Shown: positions 27,386-36,861, counted from the stretch's first letter. The stretch: 64,000 nt of DNA from Bacteroidota bacterium (GCA_947476185.1 CANJPX010000004.1:1-64000); one strand, 5' to 3'. A program made the numbers and translations. Notes: generated by a model from the sequence alone, not told the origin.

Positions 27386-28534
27386 ATGAATTTATTTAAA
27401 TATATAAAAGGGGATAAGGTAATTTGGACGGTAGTTTTGCTGCTATCGCTGATATCTATTTTAGTCGTTTATAGCTCTGTTGTGGCATTAGCATATCGTT
27501 ATAAAAATGGCGATACTGCTTCGTATTTGATCAAGCATATTTTTATTGTTGGTTCAGGAATATTTTTGATGTATTTAATTCATAAGGTGAAGTATTCCTA
27601 TTTTTCCAGGATTTCTCAGATTGCAGTTATACTGGCAGCCCCATTGTTGCTATATACTTTATTAAAAGGTGTAAGTGCAGGAGAAGCTTCAAGATGGTTG
27701 GCTATTCCCGGAACGGCCTTAACATTTCAAACATCCGATTTTGCCAAACTTGCATTGATTGCTTATGTCGCTCGCATGTTGTCAATCAAACAAGATGTAA
27801 TTAAGGATTTTAAACAAGGTTTTTTACCAGTTATCATTCCTGTAGTCATAATTTGTGCACTGATTTTCCCTGCAAACTTTTCTACTGCTGCATTACTGTT
27901 TTTAACTTGTCTGGTGCTAATGTTTGTTGGCCGCATGAATGCAAAACATTTATGGCTTTTAGTAGCATCCGGAATCGTCTTCGTTGCTTTACTCATAACA
28001 ATCATTTGGAATTTCCCAAATGCAATACCTCGCGGACAAACCTGGAAAGCGCGTATAGAAAATTTTAATAAGGGAGATAGCCAAAGTAATTTTCAGGCAG
28101 AGCAGGCTAAAATAGCTATTGCACGAGGTAGAGTGCCTCAAGGACCTGGGAATAGTGTGTCGCGTAATTTTTTACCGCAAGCTTCTTCCGATTTTATTTT
28201 TGCAATTCTTATTGAAGAATGGGGTTTGATCACCGCGATTTTTATTGTTTTCTTATATGTTGTTTTGCTTTTCAGAGGTGTACGAATTGCAAATAATAGT
28301 GAACGGACTTTCGGAAGTTTGCTCGCTATCGGATTAACCTTTTCATTGGTCTTTCAAGCAATGATCAATATGGCAGTGGCTGTAAATTTATTTCCTGTTA
28401 CCGGACAACCTTTACCATTGATCAGTATGGGAGGGACATCCATTTGGTTTACAAGTATCTCACTTGGGATTATTTTAAGTGTAAGCAGAGAAACAGAAGT
28501 TTCGCAGGAAGGAGGTACACTTGCAACCGCTTAG
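27386..28534 (+). CDS. ftsW: Septal peptidoglycan glycosyltransferase FtsW
   Basis: FtsW is the SEDS-family polymerase that makes septal glycan strands with FtsI. The 382-residue protein has about ten membrane helices, the ASRWLAIPG and QTSDFAKLALIAYVARML segments, and the C-terminal NLFPVTGQPLPLISMGGTS signature. The last 14 bp overlap murG, and the murG ribosome-binding site lies inside its final codons. Confidence 0.94.
   Translation: MNLFKYIKGDKVIWTVVLLLSLISILVVYSSVVALAYRYKNGDTASYLIKHIFIVGSGIFLMYLIHKVKYSYFSRISQIAVILAAPLLLYTLLKGVSAGEASRWLAIPGTALTFQTSDFAKLALIAYVARMLSIKQDVIKDFKQGFLPVIIPVVIICALIFPANFSTAALLFLTCLVLMFVGRMNAKHLWLLVASGIVFVALLITIIWNFPNAIPRGQTWKARIENFNKGDSQSNFQAEQAKIAIARGRVPQGPGNSVSRNFLPQASSDFIFAILIEEWGLITAIFIVFLYVVLLFRGVRIANNSERTFGSLLAIGLTFSLVFQAMINMAVAVNLFPVTGQPLPLISMGGTSIWFTSISLGIILSVSRETEVSQEGGTLATA
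28509..28516 (+). promoter_or_regulatory. Strong Shine-Dalgarno for murG inside ftsW
   Basis: AAGGAGGT lies 4 bp before the TTG at 28521. It is a full anti-SD match, rare in this window, where most genes have none, and it decides the murG start. Confidence 0.75.
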
Positions 28535-29633
28535 AATAATTGTTAGTGGAGGTGGCACCGGTGGACATATTTTTCCAGCAATTGCTATTGCAAATGCTAT
28601 AAAAAGTCTACGTCCTGATACCGAATTTTTATTTGTTGGTGCCGAAGGGAAAATGGAAATGGAAAAAGTTCCGGCTGCAGGTTATAAAATTGAAGGCTTG
28701 TGGATCTCCGGATTTCAAAGAAAGCTATCATTATCAAATTTGGCATTTCCTTTTAAAGTTATCAGCAGCTTGATGAAAGCAAAAAAAATATTACGGTCAT
28801 TTAAACCCGATGCAGTTATTGGCACCGGTGGTTTTGCTAGCGGCCCGATGTTGCAAGTCGCTGCAAATAAAGGAATACCAACATTGGTGCAGGAACAAAA
28901 TTCCTATCCTGGAATTACGAATAAGATACTTTCTAAAAAGGTGGACAGGATCTGTGTGGCTTATTCGGGGATGGAAAAATATTTTCCGAAAAATAAGATC
29001 TTATTGACAGGAAATCCGGTGCGACAAGATATTTTAAGTTTGGAAGGCAAAAAGGAAAGAGGAACAGAACATTTTGGATTAAATAGTTCAAAAAAGACAA
29101 TACTTGTAATTGGTGGAAGTCTGGGTGCCAGAACGATCAATGAAAGTATAATTAAATGTTTGGATGTTTTTGAAAAAAATAATATTCAATTGATCTGGCA
29201 AACAGGAAAAGGTTTTTATGAAACAGCGAAACTTGCCACAGCAAAATACAATGAGAAAGGTATAAAAACCTTTGACTTTATTCAAAAAATGGATTATGCA
29301 TATGCTGTTGCTGATCTTGTTATTTCTCGAGCTGGGGCTAGTTCTGTTTCGGAATTATGTTTGGTGAAAAAGCCCTGTATTTTGATCCCCTCACCAAATG
29401 TTGCCGAAGATCATCAAACTAAAAATGCAATGGCATTGGTAACATATAATGCTGCTGTTATTATAAAAGATGTTGAGTCGCGCGAAATATTGTGCGATAA
29501 AACAATGGAATTGATAAATAATATGGAGCAATGTGATAAGCTTTCTGAGAATATCGGAAAATTAGCTTTTCAGAATTCAGCAATTGTTATAGCAAATGAA
29601 GTATTGAGTTTGATCAATAAAAAAGAAAAATAA
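28521..29633 (+). CDS. murG: UDP-GlcNAc:lipid I transferase MurG
   Basis: MurG adds GlcNAc to lipid I, giving lipid II on the inner face of the membrane. The 370-residue GT-B enzyme has the N-terminal GGTGGH loop at 11-16, GTGGFASGP, QEQNSYPGITN and the C-terminal GGSLGARTIN, ISRAGASS and PSPNVAEDHQ motifs. The start is a TTG behind a strong Shine-Dalgarno within ftsW; the next ATG would remove the donor loop. The overlap implies translational coupling with ftsW. Confidence 0.95.
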   Translation: MQPLRIIVSGGGTGGHIFPAIAIANAIKSLRPDTEFLFVGAEGKMEMEKVPAAGYKIEGLWISGFQRKLSLSNLAFPFKVISSLMKAKKILRSFKPDAVIGTGGFASGPMLQVAANKGIPTLVQEQNSYPGITNKILSKKVDRICVAYSGMEKYFPKNKILLTGNPVRQDILSLEGKKERGTEHFGLNSSKKTILVIGGSLGARTINESIIKCLDVFEKNNIQLIWQTGKGFYETAKLATAKYNEKGIKTFDFIQKMDYAYAVADLVISRAGASSVSELCLVKKPCILIPSPNVAEDHQTKNAMALVTYNAAVIIKDVESREILCDKTMELINNMEQCDKLSENIGKLAFQNSAIVIANEVLSLINKKEK

Positions 29634-29674
29634 TAATTCACCTTCTTACAAGGGCAAATTAGGTAAATATAATA

Positions 29675-31081
29675 ATGGAGTTTAATAAAATTCATAGTGT
29701 TTATTTTTTAGGAATTGGGGGTATCGGCATGAGTGCTCTTGCCCGCTACTTCAATGCTATGGGAAAAAGAGTTGCCGGATATGATAAGACACCAACCAAA
29801 CTAACGGATGAATTAATAGCGGAAGGAATTGAAATTCATTTCGAAGATCATATAAGAAACATTCCTGCTTACATCAAAGCTCTTCCTTTTGATACTGATA
29901 ATATTTTGATCGTTTTTACACCTGCTGTTCCAAAAGACCATAGCGAGTATGTTTTTTTTAATTTAAATGGGTTTAACATTAAAAAACGTGCTGAAGTTTT
30001 AGGAATGATTACAGAAACTGCGCATACTATCGCTGTGGCCGGAACGCATGGTAAAACAACAACATCATCATTAATTGCGCATATTTTAAAATGTGCCGGA
30101 TTAGATCCTTCTGCCTTTTTAGGAGGGATCACTCAAAATTACAAAACGAATTTATTGTTGAGTTCAAATCTGAAGACAAGTAATCAGCAACATACAACCG
30201 ACAGCATTATTGTTGTGGAAGCTGATGAATACGATCGTTCTTTTCTAACGCTTCACCCCGAAATTGCAGTGGTCACTTCTGTTGATGCAGATCATTTGGA
30301 TGTATACGGAGATAAAGGCCATGTAGAAGAATCCTTCTCGCTTTTTGCACAACAGGTAAGCTCCAAACTGATTTTGAAAAAAAGTATTGTTTCTAAAATA
30401 CATGCATCGGGCACGCCAATTTCGTATTCAGTAAATGATGACTCTGCCGATTATTTTGCGCAAAATATAAAAATAGAGAACGGCTTTTATCAATATGAAA
30501 TTGTTACACCGGCCAATATTTTTGAGAATATCGTATTGGGTTTACCGGGTTTGCATAATGTCGAAAACTCTGTTGCAGCAGTTGCAGTTGCGTGCCAATT
30601 AAATATCCCGGAAGTTGTTATTCGGGAAGCTTTGGCTTCTTTTAAAGGTGTGAAAAGACGGTTCGATTATCATATTAAAACGGATAAAATAGTTTTTATT
30701 GATGATTATGCACATCACCCGGAAGAATTAAAGGCGGCCATCAGCTCTATAAAAGAAATGTATCCCGGAAAAAAAATTACTGGAATATTTCAACCGCATT
30801 TATATTCTCGGACACGTGATTTTGCCGATGATTTTGCAAGAAGTCTAGATCTGTTAGACGAATGTATTTTAATGGAAATTTATCCTGCCCGCGAATTGCC
30901 TATTCCCGGAGTTTCCTCTCAAATGCTTTTGGATAAAATGAAGTCATCAAATAAATGTATTTGTCAGAAAAATGAGTTGCTGGAGGAAATTAATAATAGG
31001 AATATTGAAGTATTGGTGACAATGGGAGCAGGAGATATTGATACGTTGGTTGAGCCCATAAGAAAAAAGTTGTCTGTTTGA
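29675..31081 (+). CDS. murC: UDP-MurNAc:L-alanine ligase MurC
   Basis: MurC adds L-alanine to UDP-MurNAc, the first Mur ligase step. The 468-residue protein begins with the NAD-like fold LGIGGIGMSALA (12-23), has the ATP loop GTHGKTT at 123-129, VEADEYDRSFL, the DDYAHHPEE segment in the C-terminal domain and FQPHLYSRT. Length is normal for the family. It starts 41 bp after murG and is followed closely by ftsQ. Confidence 0.95.
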   Translation: MEFNKIHSVYFLGIGGIGMSALARYFNAMGKRVAGYDKTPTKLTDELIAEGIEIHFEDHIRNIPAYIKALPFDTDNILIVFTPAVPKDHSEYVFFNLNGFNIKKRAEVLGMITETAHTIAVAGTHGKTTTSSLIAHILKCAGLDPSAFLGGITQNYKTNLLLSSNLKTSNQQHTTDSIIVVEADEYDRSFLTLHPEIAVVTSVDADHLDVYGDKGHVEESFSLFAQQVSSKLILKKSIVSKIHASGTPISYSVNDDSADYFAQNIKIENGFYQYEIVTPANIFENIVLGLPGLHNVENSVAAVAVACQLNIPEVVIREALASFKGVKRRFDYHIKTDKIVFIDDYAHHPEELKAAISSIKEMYPGKKITGIFQPHLYSRTRDFADDFARSLDLLDECILMEIYPARELPIPGVSSQMLLDKMKSSNKCICQKNELLEEINNRNIEVLVTMGAGDIDTLVEPIRKKLSV

Positions 31082-31110
31082 ATAGAGTAAATTGTTGTGA
31101 AATATTTTAA

Positions 31111-31917
31111 ATGAAAAAAATAAAAAGGATATTATTTATTGCCTTATGGACCGGTTTAATTATTGGTTTAATAATAACGATGGGTTTTGTGAACAAACAA
31201 CAAGATTCGCAGCTTTGTAATACGCTCGATGTTAAAGTAATTCAAGAGGATGATCTTTATTTTCTTGATAAACTGGACGTGATTCAATTAATTAAAGACA
31301 GAGGCGATTCAATTGTTGGTCAACCAAAAGTGACGGTGAATGTTGCTGAAATTGAAAAATCATTGAACAGTCATGCTGATATTGCAAATGCAGAAGTTTA
31401 TATGTCGATCAACGGAGAAGTAAAAGTAGAAGTGAAGCAGAGAAAGCCCGTAGTTCGTGTAATAAATCTGGATGGCGATAGTTATTATATTGACAGTGAA
31501 GGAACTTTTATGCCATTATCGGATAAGTTTACCGCTAAAGTTTTAATCGTTAATGGCGTTATTTCTGAGCCGTTTAGTAAACGATACAAACTATCAATCG
31601 CCGATATTGGAAAAGATAGTCTCCTGAATGCAACGAGTATGCTGGATGAAGTGTATGCGATGGCAAATTACATTAACGCAGATAAATTTTGGAGTTCGCA
31701 AATTCAGCAGATCTATATTAATGATGATAGAGATATGGAGATTGTTCCGATAGTAGGTGATCAGAAAATAATTTTTGGTGACACCACTTCAATGGATGGA
31801 AAATTTAGAAAGCTTTTGATATTCTACCAGCAAGGCCTCAATACAACTGGTTGGTGGGAAAAATATTCTACCATTAATCTGAAATTTAAAAATCAAATCG
31901 TTTGTACTAAAAAATAA
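31111..31917 (+). CDS. ftsQ: Cell division protein FtsQ
   Basis: A 268-residue bitopic protein in the FtsQ position between murC and ftsA. One membrane helix (about 8-25) is followed by a POTRA-like region (about 36-110; LDVKVIQEDDLYFLDKLDVIQLI, then VEVKQRKPVVRVINLDGDSYYIDSEG) and a beta-rich C-terminal domain. FtsQ links early and late divisome proteins through FtsL and FtsB. Sequence similarity in this family is low, but the region near PVVRV and the gene order are typical. Confidence 0.9.
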   Translation: MKKIKRILFIALWTGLIIGLIITMGFVNKQQDSQLCNTLDVKVIQEDDLYFLDKLDVIQLIKDRGDSIVGQPKVTVNVAEIEKSLNSHADIANAEVYMSINGEVKVEVKQRKPVVRVINLDGDSYYIDSEGTFMPLSDKFTAKVLIVNGVISEPFSKRYKLSIADIGKDSLLNATSMLDEVYAMANYINADKFWSSQIQQIYINDDRDMEIVPIVGDQKIIFGDTTSMDGKFRKLLIFYQQGLNTTGWWEKYSTINLKFKNQIVCTKK

Positions 31918-31934
31918 ATTATAATTATTATAAC

Positions 31935-33215
31935 ATGGAGCCATCAGAAATTGTAGTAGGTTTAGATATCGGAACAACAAAAATTGTTGTTATTGTTGGT
32001 CGCAGAAATGAATTCGGAAAAATTGAAATTCTCGGAATGGGAAAATCCGAATCATTTGGAGTAGCAAGAGGCGTTGTTCAAAATATTGACCAAACTGTTC
32101 AGTCTATTCAAACAGCTGTTGCAGAAGCAGAAGCTAAATCGGGTGTTGATATTAAAGTTGTCAATGTCGGAATAGCTGGTCAGCATATCAGAAGTATGCA
32201 GCATCGTGGCATTAAAACACGCGCTAGTATTGAACAGGAAATTTCACAGAACGATATTGATTCCCTGATTGATGATATGTATAAATTGATGATGGCACCG
32301 GGGGAAGAGATCATCCATGTATTGCCTCAGGAGTATATTATCGATAATGAATCAGGAATAAAAAATCCTATCGGTATGTCCGGAATTCGTTTGGAAGCGA
32401 ATTTTCATATCATAACCGGACAAATTGCTGCAGCCCGCAATATTTACAAATGTGTTCAGAAAGCTGGATTAGAAGTTTCTGAATTAACATTAGAACCACT
32501 TGCTTCTGCAGATGCCGTTTTAAGTAATGAAGAAAAGGAAGCCGGTGTCGTATTGGTTGATATTGGTGGTGGAACAACAGATGTGGCAATTTTTCAAGAT
32601 GGGATCATTCGTCATACTGCTGTTATCCCTTTTGGTGGTAATGTAATTACTGAAGATGTGAAGGAAGGTTGTACAATTATTAAAAGCCAGGCTGAACTCT
32701 TGAAAATTAAATTCGGTTCTGCCCTTGCAAGTGAAAATCAGGAAAATGAAATAGTTTCAATACCTGGCCTGAGAGGTCGTGCTCACAAGGAAATTTCGGT
32801 ACGTAATCTTTCAGCTATCATACAGGCACGTATGGAAGAAATTGTTGAACATGTATATTATGAAATAAAACATTCTGGTTACGAGAAAAAATTAATTGCC
32901 GGGATCGTCGTTACAGGCGGTGGAGCGCAATTAAAGCACGTTTCACAATTGATCGAGTACATCACAGGAATGGATACTCGTGTTGGATATCCTAACGAAC
33001 ATTTAGCAAAAGGAAGTGAAGAGGTGACCAGTCCGCTATTTGCAACTTCAGTTGGTCTTGTGATGAAAGGTTTGCAAACGATGGACAAACAAAACAAAAA
33101 AATGGTTTCAACCACTGATGACAAAAGCAAGATTAAAGGACATTCAAAAGAACGAACTACCGGCTTCTTTGATAAGTTGAAAAGTTTTTTTGATGAGGAT
33201 GCTACTCAGAAATAA
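31935..33215 (+). CDS. ftsA: Actin-like division protein FtsA
   Basis: FtsA polymerises on the membrane and anchors FtsZ. The 426-residue protein has the actin-family phosphate loops LDIGTTKIVVIVG (10-22) and VLVDIGGGTTDVAIF (about 206-220), the 1C subdomain between, and GIVVTGGGAQL. The C-terminal end (FFDKLKSFFDEDATQK) is a short amphipathic helix suited to membrane attachment. It lies 17 bp after ftsQ; a 204-bp gap precedes ftsZ. Confidence 0.95.
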   Translation: MEPSEIVVGLDIGTTKIVVIVGRRNEFGKIEILGMGKSESFGVARGVVQNIDQTVQSIQTAVAEAEAKSGVDIKVVNVGIAGQHIRSMQHRGIKTRASIEQEISQNDIDSLIDDMYKLMMAPGEEIIHVLPQEYIIDNESGIKNPIGMSGIRLEANFHIITGQIAAARNIYKCVQKAGLEVSELTLEPLASADAVLSNEEKEAGVVLVDIGGGTTDVAIFQDGIIRHTAVIPFGGNVITEDVKEGCTIIKSQAELLKIKFGSALASENQENEIVSIPGLRGRAHKEISVRNLSAIIQARMEEIVEHVYYEIKHSGYEKKLIAGIVVTGGGAQLKHVSQLIEYITGMDTRVGYPNEHLAKGSEEVTSPLFATSVGLVMKGLQTMDKQNKKMVSTTDDKSKIKGHSKERTTGFFDKLKSFFDEDATQK

Positions 33216-33419
33216 ATTTTTTATTGGTCATCTTAATTTGAAAAAAATACAATTTAAAATTAGAATTAAGGGAAAAATGTTGTAGAAATTAACACTTCAT
33301 AGTTAGTAACTAACGTACCATGTATAAAATCTACATTGAAAAAAGTCCCAAATTTAGGACATATTAAAATTAACATTGGTTAAAAGCCAATAATATCAAA
33401 CGTTTTAAAAAAAAACAAA
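33216..33419 (+). promoter_or_regulatory. ftsA-ftsZ intergenic region with inverted repeat
   Basis: This is the longest gap inside the dcw cluster. It is very AT-rich and contains GTTAG-TAA-CTAAC (33302-33314) and GTCC-N8-GGAC (33345-33360). The spacing suggests a dedicated ftsZ promoter and perhaps an operator, but I find no perfect TAnnTTTG box and no terminator here. Confidence 0.3.
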
Positions 33420-35138
33420 ATGATGAAATTTGATTTACCCCTAGACAACTCCTCAATTATTAAAGTTATTGGAGTTGGTGGTGGCGGCAGTAACGCTGTG
33501 AACCACATGTATAAACAAGGCATCAAAGGTGTTGATTTTATTGTATGTAATACTGATCAACAGGCATTGGATATGAGTCCTGTTCCTTTGAAAATAGTTT
33601 TAGGTGCTAGTTTAACGAAAGGCCGTGGTGCAGGATCTTTACCGGAAGTAGGTAAAAATGCAGCAATCGAGAATATCGAAGAGGTGAGAACTCTTTTGGC
33701 AAATAATACGGAGATGGTATTTATTACTGCAGGTTTAGGTGGTGGTACAGGTACCGGAGCAGCTCCTATCATTGCGAAAGCCGCAAAAGAAATGGGAATA
33801 TTAACTGTTGGTATTGTTACTATCCCTTTCGGATTTGAAGGTAAAAAACGTAAAGCGCAAGCAGACGATGGTTTAGAAGCTTTAAAAGCAAATGTTGATA
33901 CTTTACTTGTGATCAGCAACGACAAATTACGTGAGATTTATGGTAATTTAAAAGTAACGGAAGCATTCGGGCACGCTGATGATATTTTAGCGACTGCTGC
34001 AAAAGGTATCGCAGATATCATCACAACAACTTTACAGATTAACACCGATATCAATGATGTGAAAACTGTAATGAAAGATAGTGGTGTTGCAATTATGGGT
34101 TCTGCTCAGGCAAGCGGTGAACAACGTTCATTACGTGCAGTTGAACAGGCAATGTCTTCGCCATTATTAAATGATAGTAATATAAAAGGTGCTCGTTTTG
34201 TCTTAGTAAATGTTACTTGTGGTGAAGATGAGATCACAATGGATGAGTTTGGAGAGATCACAGATTATATTCAAGATGCTGCCGGTATGACCGCTGAGGT
34301 GATCAAAGGGTATGGTGTTGATCCTTCATTAGGAGATAAAGTAAGTGTTACAATTATCGCGACAGGATTTAATTCAAAAGCAGATGTTGGAATTCAAACA
34401 GAGAAGGCTCCTGCAAAAAAAATATTTCCATTGATGGATGAGCTAAAAATTGAAGTAGCACCAGTTGCTGAAATTACTCCTAAAACAGAGGAAATTACTT
34501 TGAAGCCAATTGAAATGATATCCTTTTTCAAAGAAGTAGTGAAAGAAGAGGTTGCTCCAATTGTTAATGAAGAAGTTGTTGTCGATAAAATAGAAAATGA
34601 AGTGATCGCTGAAATAGAGGAGGCTGCGATTGTGAATGAAGTGGTTGAAGAAACGAAAGAAGAAATTACAGAAGAGCCTTTCATGTTTCTTAGCGAAGAG
34701 TTAGAAACTATTGAGCCGATCTTTGAAGTTGAAGAAGAAAAAAATCAAGTTACTTTCGAATTTGAGATCAATCAAAATGTGACTTCTCTTAACGAAAATG
34801 TTGTTGTAAATTCTTTTGAAGAGCCGGTAGCTAAAATCGAACCTGTTATTGAAAGAAAAGAAGAAAATACAATTGTTGCAAAAGTTCAGGATGACGAACA
34901 ATTGAAAAAAGCACAAGACCGTGTTGCTAAATTGAAAGAGTTAAGTTTTAAATTAAAATCTCCGAATGGTTTATCTGAATTGGAGAACGAACCTGCATAT
35001 AAAAGAAGGAACATAAATTTGGATGCTACTCCTCATTCTTCAGAATCCCAAGTGTCTCGTTATACTTTGTCTGAAGGTGATGATAAAAAAGTGGAAATTA
35101 AACCAAACAACTCTTTTCTACACGATAATGTAGATTAA
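33420..35138 (+). CDS. ftsZ: Cell division GTPase FtsZ with long acidic linker
   Basis: FtsZ is the tubulin-like GTPase that forms the division ring. The GTPase core is standard (about 12-325): GTP loop GGGTGTG at 107-113 and synergy-loop Asn208, Asp210, Asp213 (INTDINDVKTVM). At 572 residues the protein is much longer than E. coli FtsZ (383). The extra length is a Glu/Val-rich, probably disordered linker (about 330-520), then EPAYKRRNINL and a tail ending NNSFLHDNVD, which I believe is a Bacteroidota-type C-terminus. A terminator follows. Confidence 0.96.
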   Translation: MMKFDLPLDNSSIIKVIGVGGGGSNAVNHMYKQGIKGVDFIVCNTDQQALDMSPVPLKIVLGASLTKGRGAGSLPEVGKNAAIENIEEVRTLLANNTEMVFITAGLGGGTGTGAAPIIAKAAKEMGILTVGIVTIPFGFEGKKRKAQADDGLEALKANVDTLLVISNDKLREIYGNLKVTEAFGHADDILATAAKGIADIITTTLQINTDINDVKTVMKDSGVAIMGSAQASGEQRSLRAVEQAMSSPLLNDSNIKGARFVLVNVTCGEDEITMDEFGEITDYIQDAAGMTAEVIKGYGVDPSLGDKVSVTIIATGFNSKADVGIQTEKAPAKKIFPLMDELKIEVAPVAEITPKTEEITLKPIEMISFFKEVVKEEVAPIVNEEVVVDKIENEVIAEIEEAAIVNEVVEETKEEITEEPFMFLSEELETIEPIFEVEEEKNQVTFEFEINQNVTSLNENVVVNSFEEPVAKIEPVIERKEENTIVAKVQDDEQLKKAQDRVAKLKELSFKLKSPNGLSELENEPAYKRRNINLDATPHSSESQVSRYTLSEGDDKKVEIKPNNSFLHDNVD

Positions 35139-35159
35139 ATAATTTTAGATGAATTAAAG

Positions 35160-35186
35160 ATCCCGCAATTTGCGGGATTTTTTTTG
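35160..35186 (+). terminator. Intrinsic terminator after ftsZ (end of dcw cluster)
   Basis: ATCCCGCA (35160-35167) pairs with TGCGGGAT (35171-35178), followed by eight Ts. It starts 21 bp after the ftsZ stop. Confidence 0.88.
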
Positions 35187-35280
35187 CTCCTAAATTCGCA
35201 AATTGAATTCGTCAAATTTTGCTTAACTTTAAACTTTCAAACCTTGTTCTGATGAAAATTGGAATCTAAAATTTTTAAAA

Positions 35281-35724
35281 ATGGCATTAGAAGAAAAAAT
35301 AAATGCGGATATTAAATCTGCTATGTTAGCGAGAGAAGCTTCTAAATTAGAGGCATTACGTGCTATTAAGGCAGCGATATTATTGTTGAAGACTTCGCCT
35401 GAAGGATTAAATGATGAAACAGAAGTGAAAGCACTTCAGAAAATGGTAAAGCAACGAAAAGAAACTGCAGATCTTTATGTTTCTCAAAATAGAAATGATC
35501 TGGCTGAAGTAGAATTGGCTCAGGCTGAGGTTATTGAGGTTTATCTTCCAAAACAAATGAACGAAGAAGAGATAAAAGCAGAAGTTGCAAAAATCATTTC
35601 AACTGTTGGTGCTTCTTCTCTTGCAGATCTAGGAAAAGTAATGGGTGTTGCTTCAAAACAGTTAGCCGGAAAAGCTGATGGTAAGCTAATTTCCACTTTT
35701 GTAAAAGAATTATTAAGTAAGTAG
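35281..35724 (+). CDS. yqeY: GatB/YqeY domain protein
   Basis: A 147-residue helical protein of the YqeY family, which resembles the tRNA-binding tail domain of GatB. Typical segments are ARE ASKLEALRAIKAAI (written here in two parts), QKMVKQRKETADLY, EVYLPKQMNEEEI and GKVMGVASKQLAGKADGKLIS. It is thought to bind tRNA or assist amidation, but the role is unproven. It often follows ftsZ in Bacteroidota; here a terminator separates the two, so it likely has its own promoter. Confidence 0.9.
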   Translation: MALEEKINADIKSAMLAREASKLEALRAIKAAILLLKTSPEGLNDETEVKALQKMVKQRKETADLYVSQNRNDLAEVELAQAEVIEVYLPKQMNEEEIKAEVAKIISTVGASSLADLGKVMGVASKQLAGKADGKLISTFVKELLSK

Positions 35725-35729
35725 AATAA

Positions 35730-35797
35730 AATACGACCTTCGGCTTTGGCCAGATGCTGATTGAGTTGAGATTTGCAGCAGAGGCGGAGGTTGTATT
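35730..35797. other. Long imperfect hairpin downstream of yqeY
   Basis: AATACGACCTTCG (35730-35742) can pair with CGGAGGTTGTATT (35785-35797) over 13 bp with two G-U pairs. An inner TGCTG (35755-35759) / CAGCA (35776-35780) stem is also possible. It lies between the convergent yqeY and 35837-36676 genes and is more GC-rich than its surroundings. It may be a 3' UTR stabiliser, an unusual terminator (TTTGTTTTT follows) or a small RNA. Confidence 0.4.
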
Positions 35798-35836
35798 ATT
35801 TGTTTTTCTGGTTTTATATTCGGTAGTTTATTTATT

Positions 35837-36676
35837 CTACATCGGGAATTCTAATCCCAACGTTAAAATATTTTCAAATGTCCAGAAGTGATGTTTTGCT
35901 TTTCCTTCCCCTATAACTAAGACATTTGTATAATTTGCAAAAGACCCTTTAGCAGTGTATTCTAGGAATATGTGTTTGAATGCATCATAGTGAAGACCTG
36001 CTTCAATTCCTAGGCAATAGCCTGCTACGTGAAACCGGTTGTTTAAACGTTCGCCGAATAAAGTAACATCTGTTCTCGGAACAACCGGCCCGGCACCCAT
36101 TTTAACAATTCCACTCAGCATATGATTACTGTTTTTTGATGCAAACAAACGCTGACGTTTTACAATATTTAACATGAAAAAATTCGCTCCGTCAGAATGT
36201 TCAAAATGCAAAAATGTCTGAGGATCGATCAACGTATCCTTATCGATTGTTTGTCCCCGAATAGTCCCTCTTATATGCAATGTTTGATAATCGTTCATGA
36301 TATACTTTACATGATCAAAATTGATCTCGATACCCAGATCTTTTTTATTATTGAAGTAATAGCCTAAACGATATACATACTGCGGTATAGTGAGATCTGT
36401 CCGTAACATATTTTTAAATCCCGGACGATCTTTTGCCTCCGCATCATATATTGTAAAATCATAGGATTTAGAAACTCCTTTCTGTTGGTCAAATTCAGTA
36501 GATGGATTCTTAAAGTGTATATCACTTTTCGAAAACCAATCTCGGTTGTATCCCCACGAAAAATAAAAAGTTCCTTTTGACTTTTTTGAAGTATGAATTT
36601 GTAATGTAGTATCCTGACTTTTTAAAAGTGATATAGAAATTAAAAAGAATAGTGAAAGGAAAAATATTTTTTTCAT
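35837..36676 (-). CDS. Probable outer-membrane beta-barrel protein
   Basis: A 279-residue exported protein with a signal peptide (1-20, ending LLKSQ). The mature part has alternating hydrophobic/polar strands, many aromatic residues and a final strand ending in ILTLGLEFPM, which fits a small outer-membrane barrel. No family name can be given. Its ATG overlaps the stop of the small membrane protein gene upstream as ATGA, so the two are translationally coupled. Confidence 0.68.
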   Translation of the reverse strand: MKKIFFLSLFFLISISLLKSQDTTLQIHTSKKSKGTFYFSWGYNRDWFSKSDIHFKNPSTEFDQQKGVSKSYDFTIYDAEAKDRPGFKNMLRTDLTIPQYVYRLGYYFNNKKDLGIEINFDHVKYIMNDYQTLHIRGTIRGQTIDKDTLIDPQTFLHFEHSDGANFFMLNIVKRQRLFASKNSNHMLSGIVKMGAGPVVPRTDVTLFGERLNNRFHVAGYCLGIEAGLHYDAFKHIFLEYTAKGSFANYTNVLVIGEGKAKHHFWTFENILTLGLEFPM

Positions 36677-36861
36677 TGAGGACGATTGTTATTATTTGTA
36701 ATTCCTATAAGTGCCAGAACAGCCCATGGCATGTATAAAGGTGCAAGAGCCTGTAATGAAAATGAAAAAAGGAGATAAAGTAAAATAGAAAGTATGGAGG
36801 TAATAATTACTCCTACCAGTCCTGTTTTTAAGAGTTTGTTAAATCTCATTTTTTTATTCAT
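36673..36861 (-). CDS. Small membrane protein, unknown
   Basis: A 62-residue protein with a basic N-terminus and one or two hydrophobic helices (about 13-38 and 41-54), ending NNNNRPQ. It has no recognisable family. The 4-bp ATGA overlap with the downstream outer-membrane protein gene and the absence of any other gene in this gap support it being real. Confidence 0.6.
   Translation of the reverse strand: MNKKMRFNKLLKTGLVGVIITSILSILLYLLFSFSLQALAPLYMPWAVLALIGITNNNNRPQ

Noticed and set aside
33557-33925. 122-codon minus-strand frame opposite ftsZ
   Set aside because: Antisense shadow of the FtsZ GTPase domain, which is unmistakable on the plus strand.
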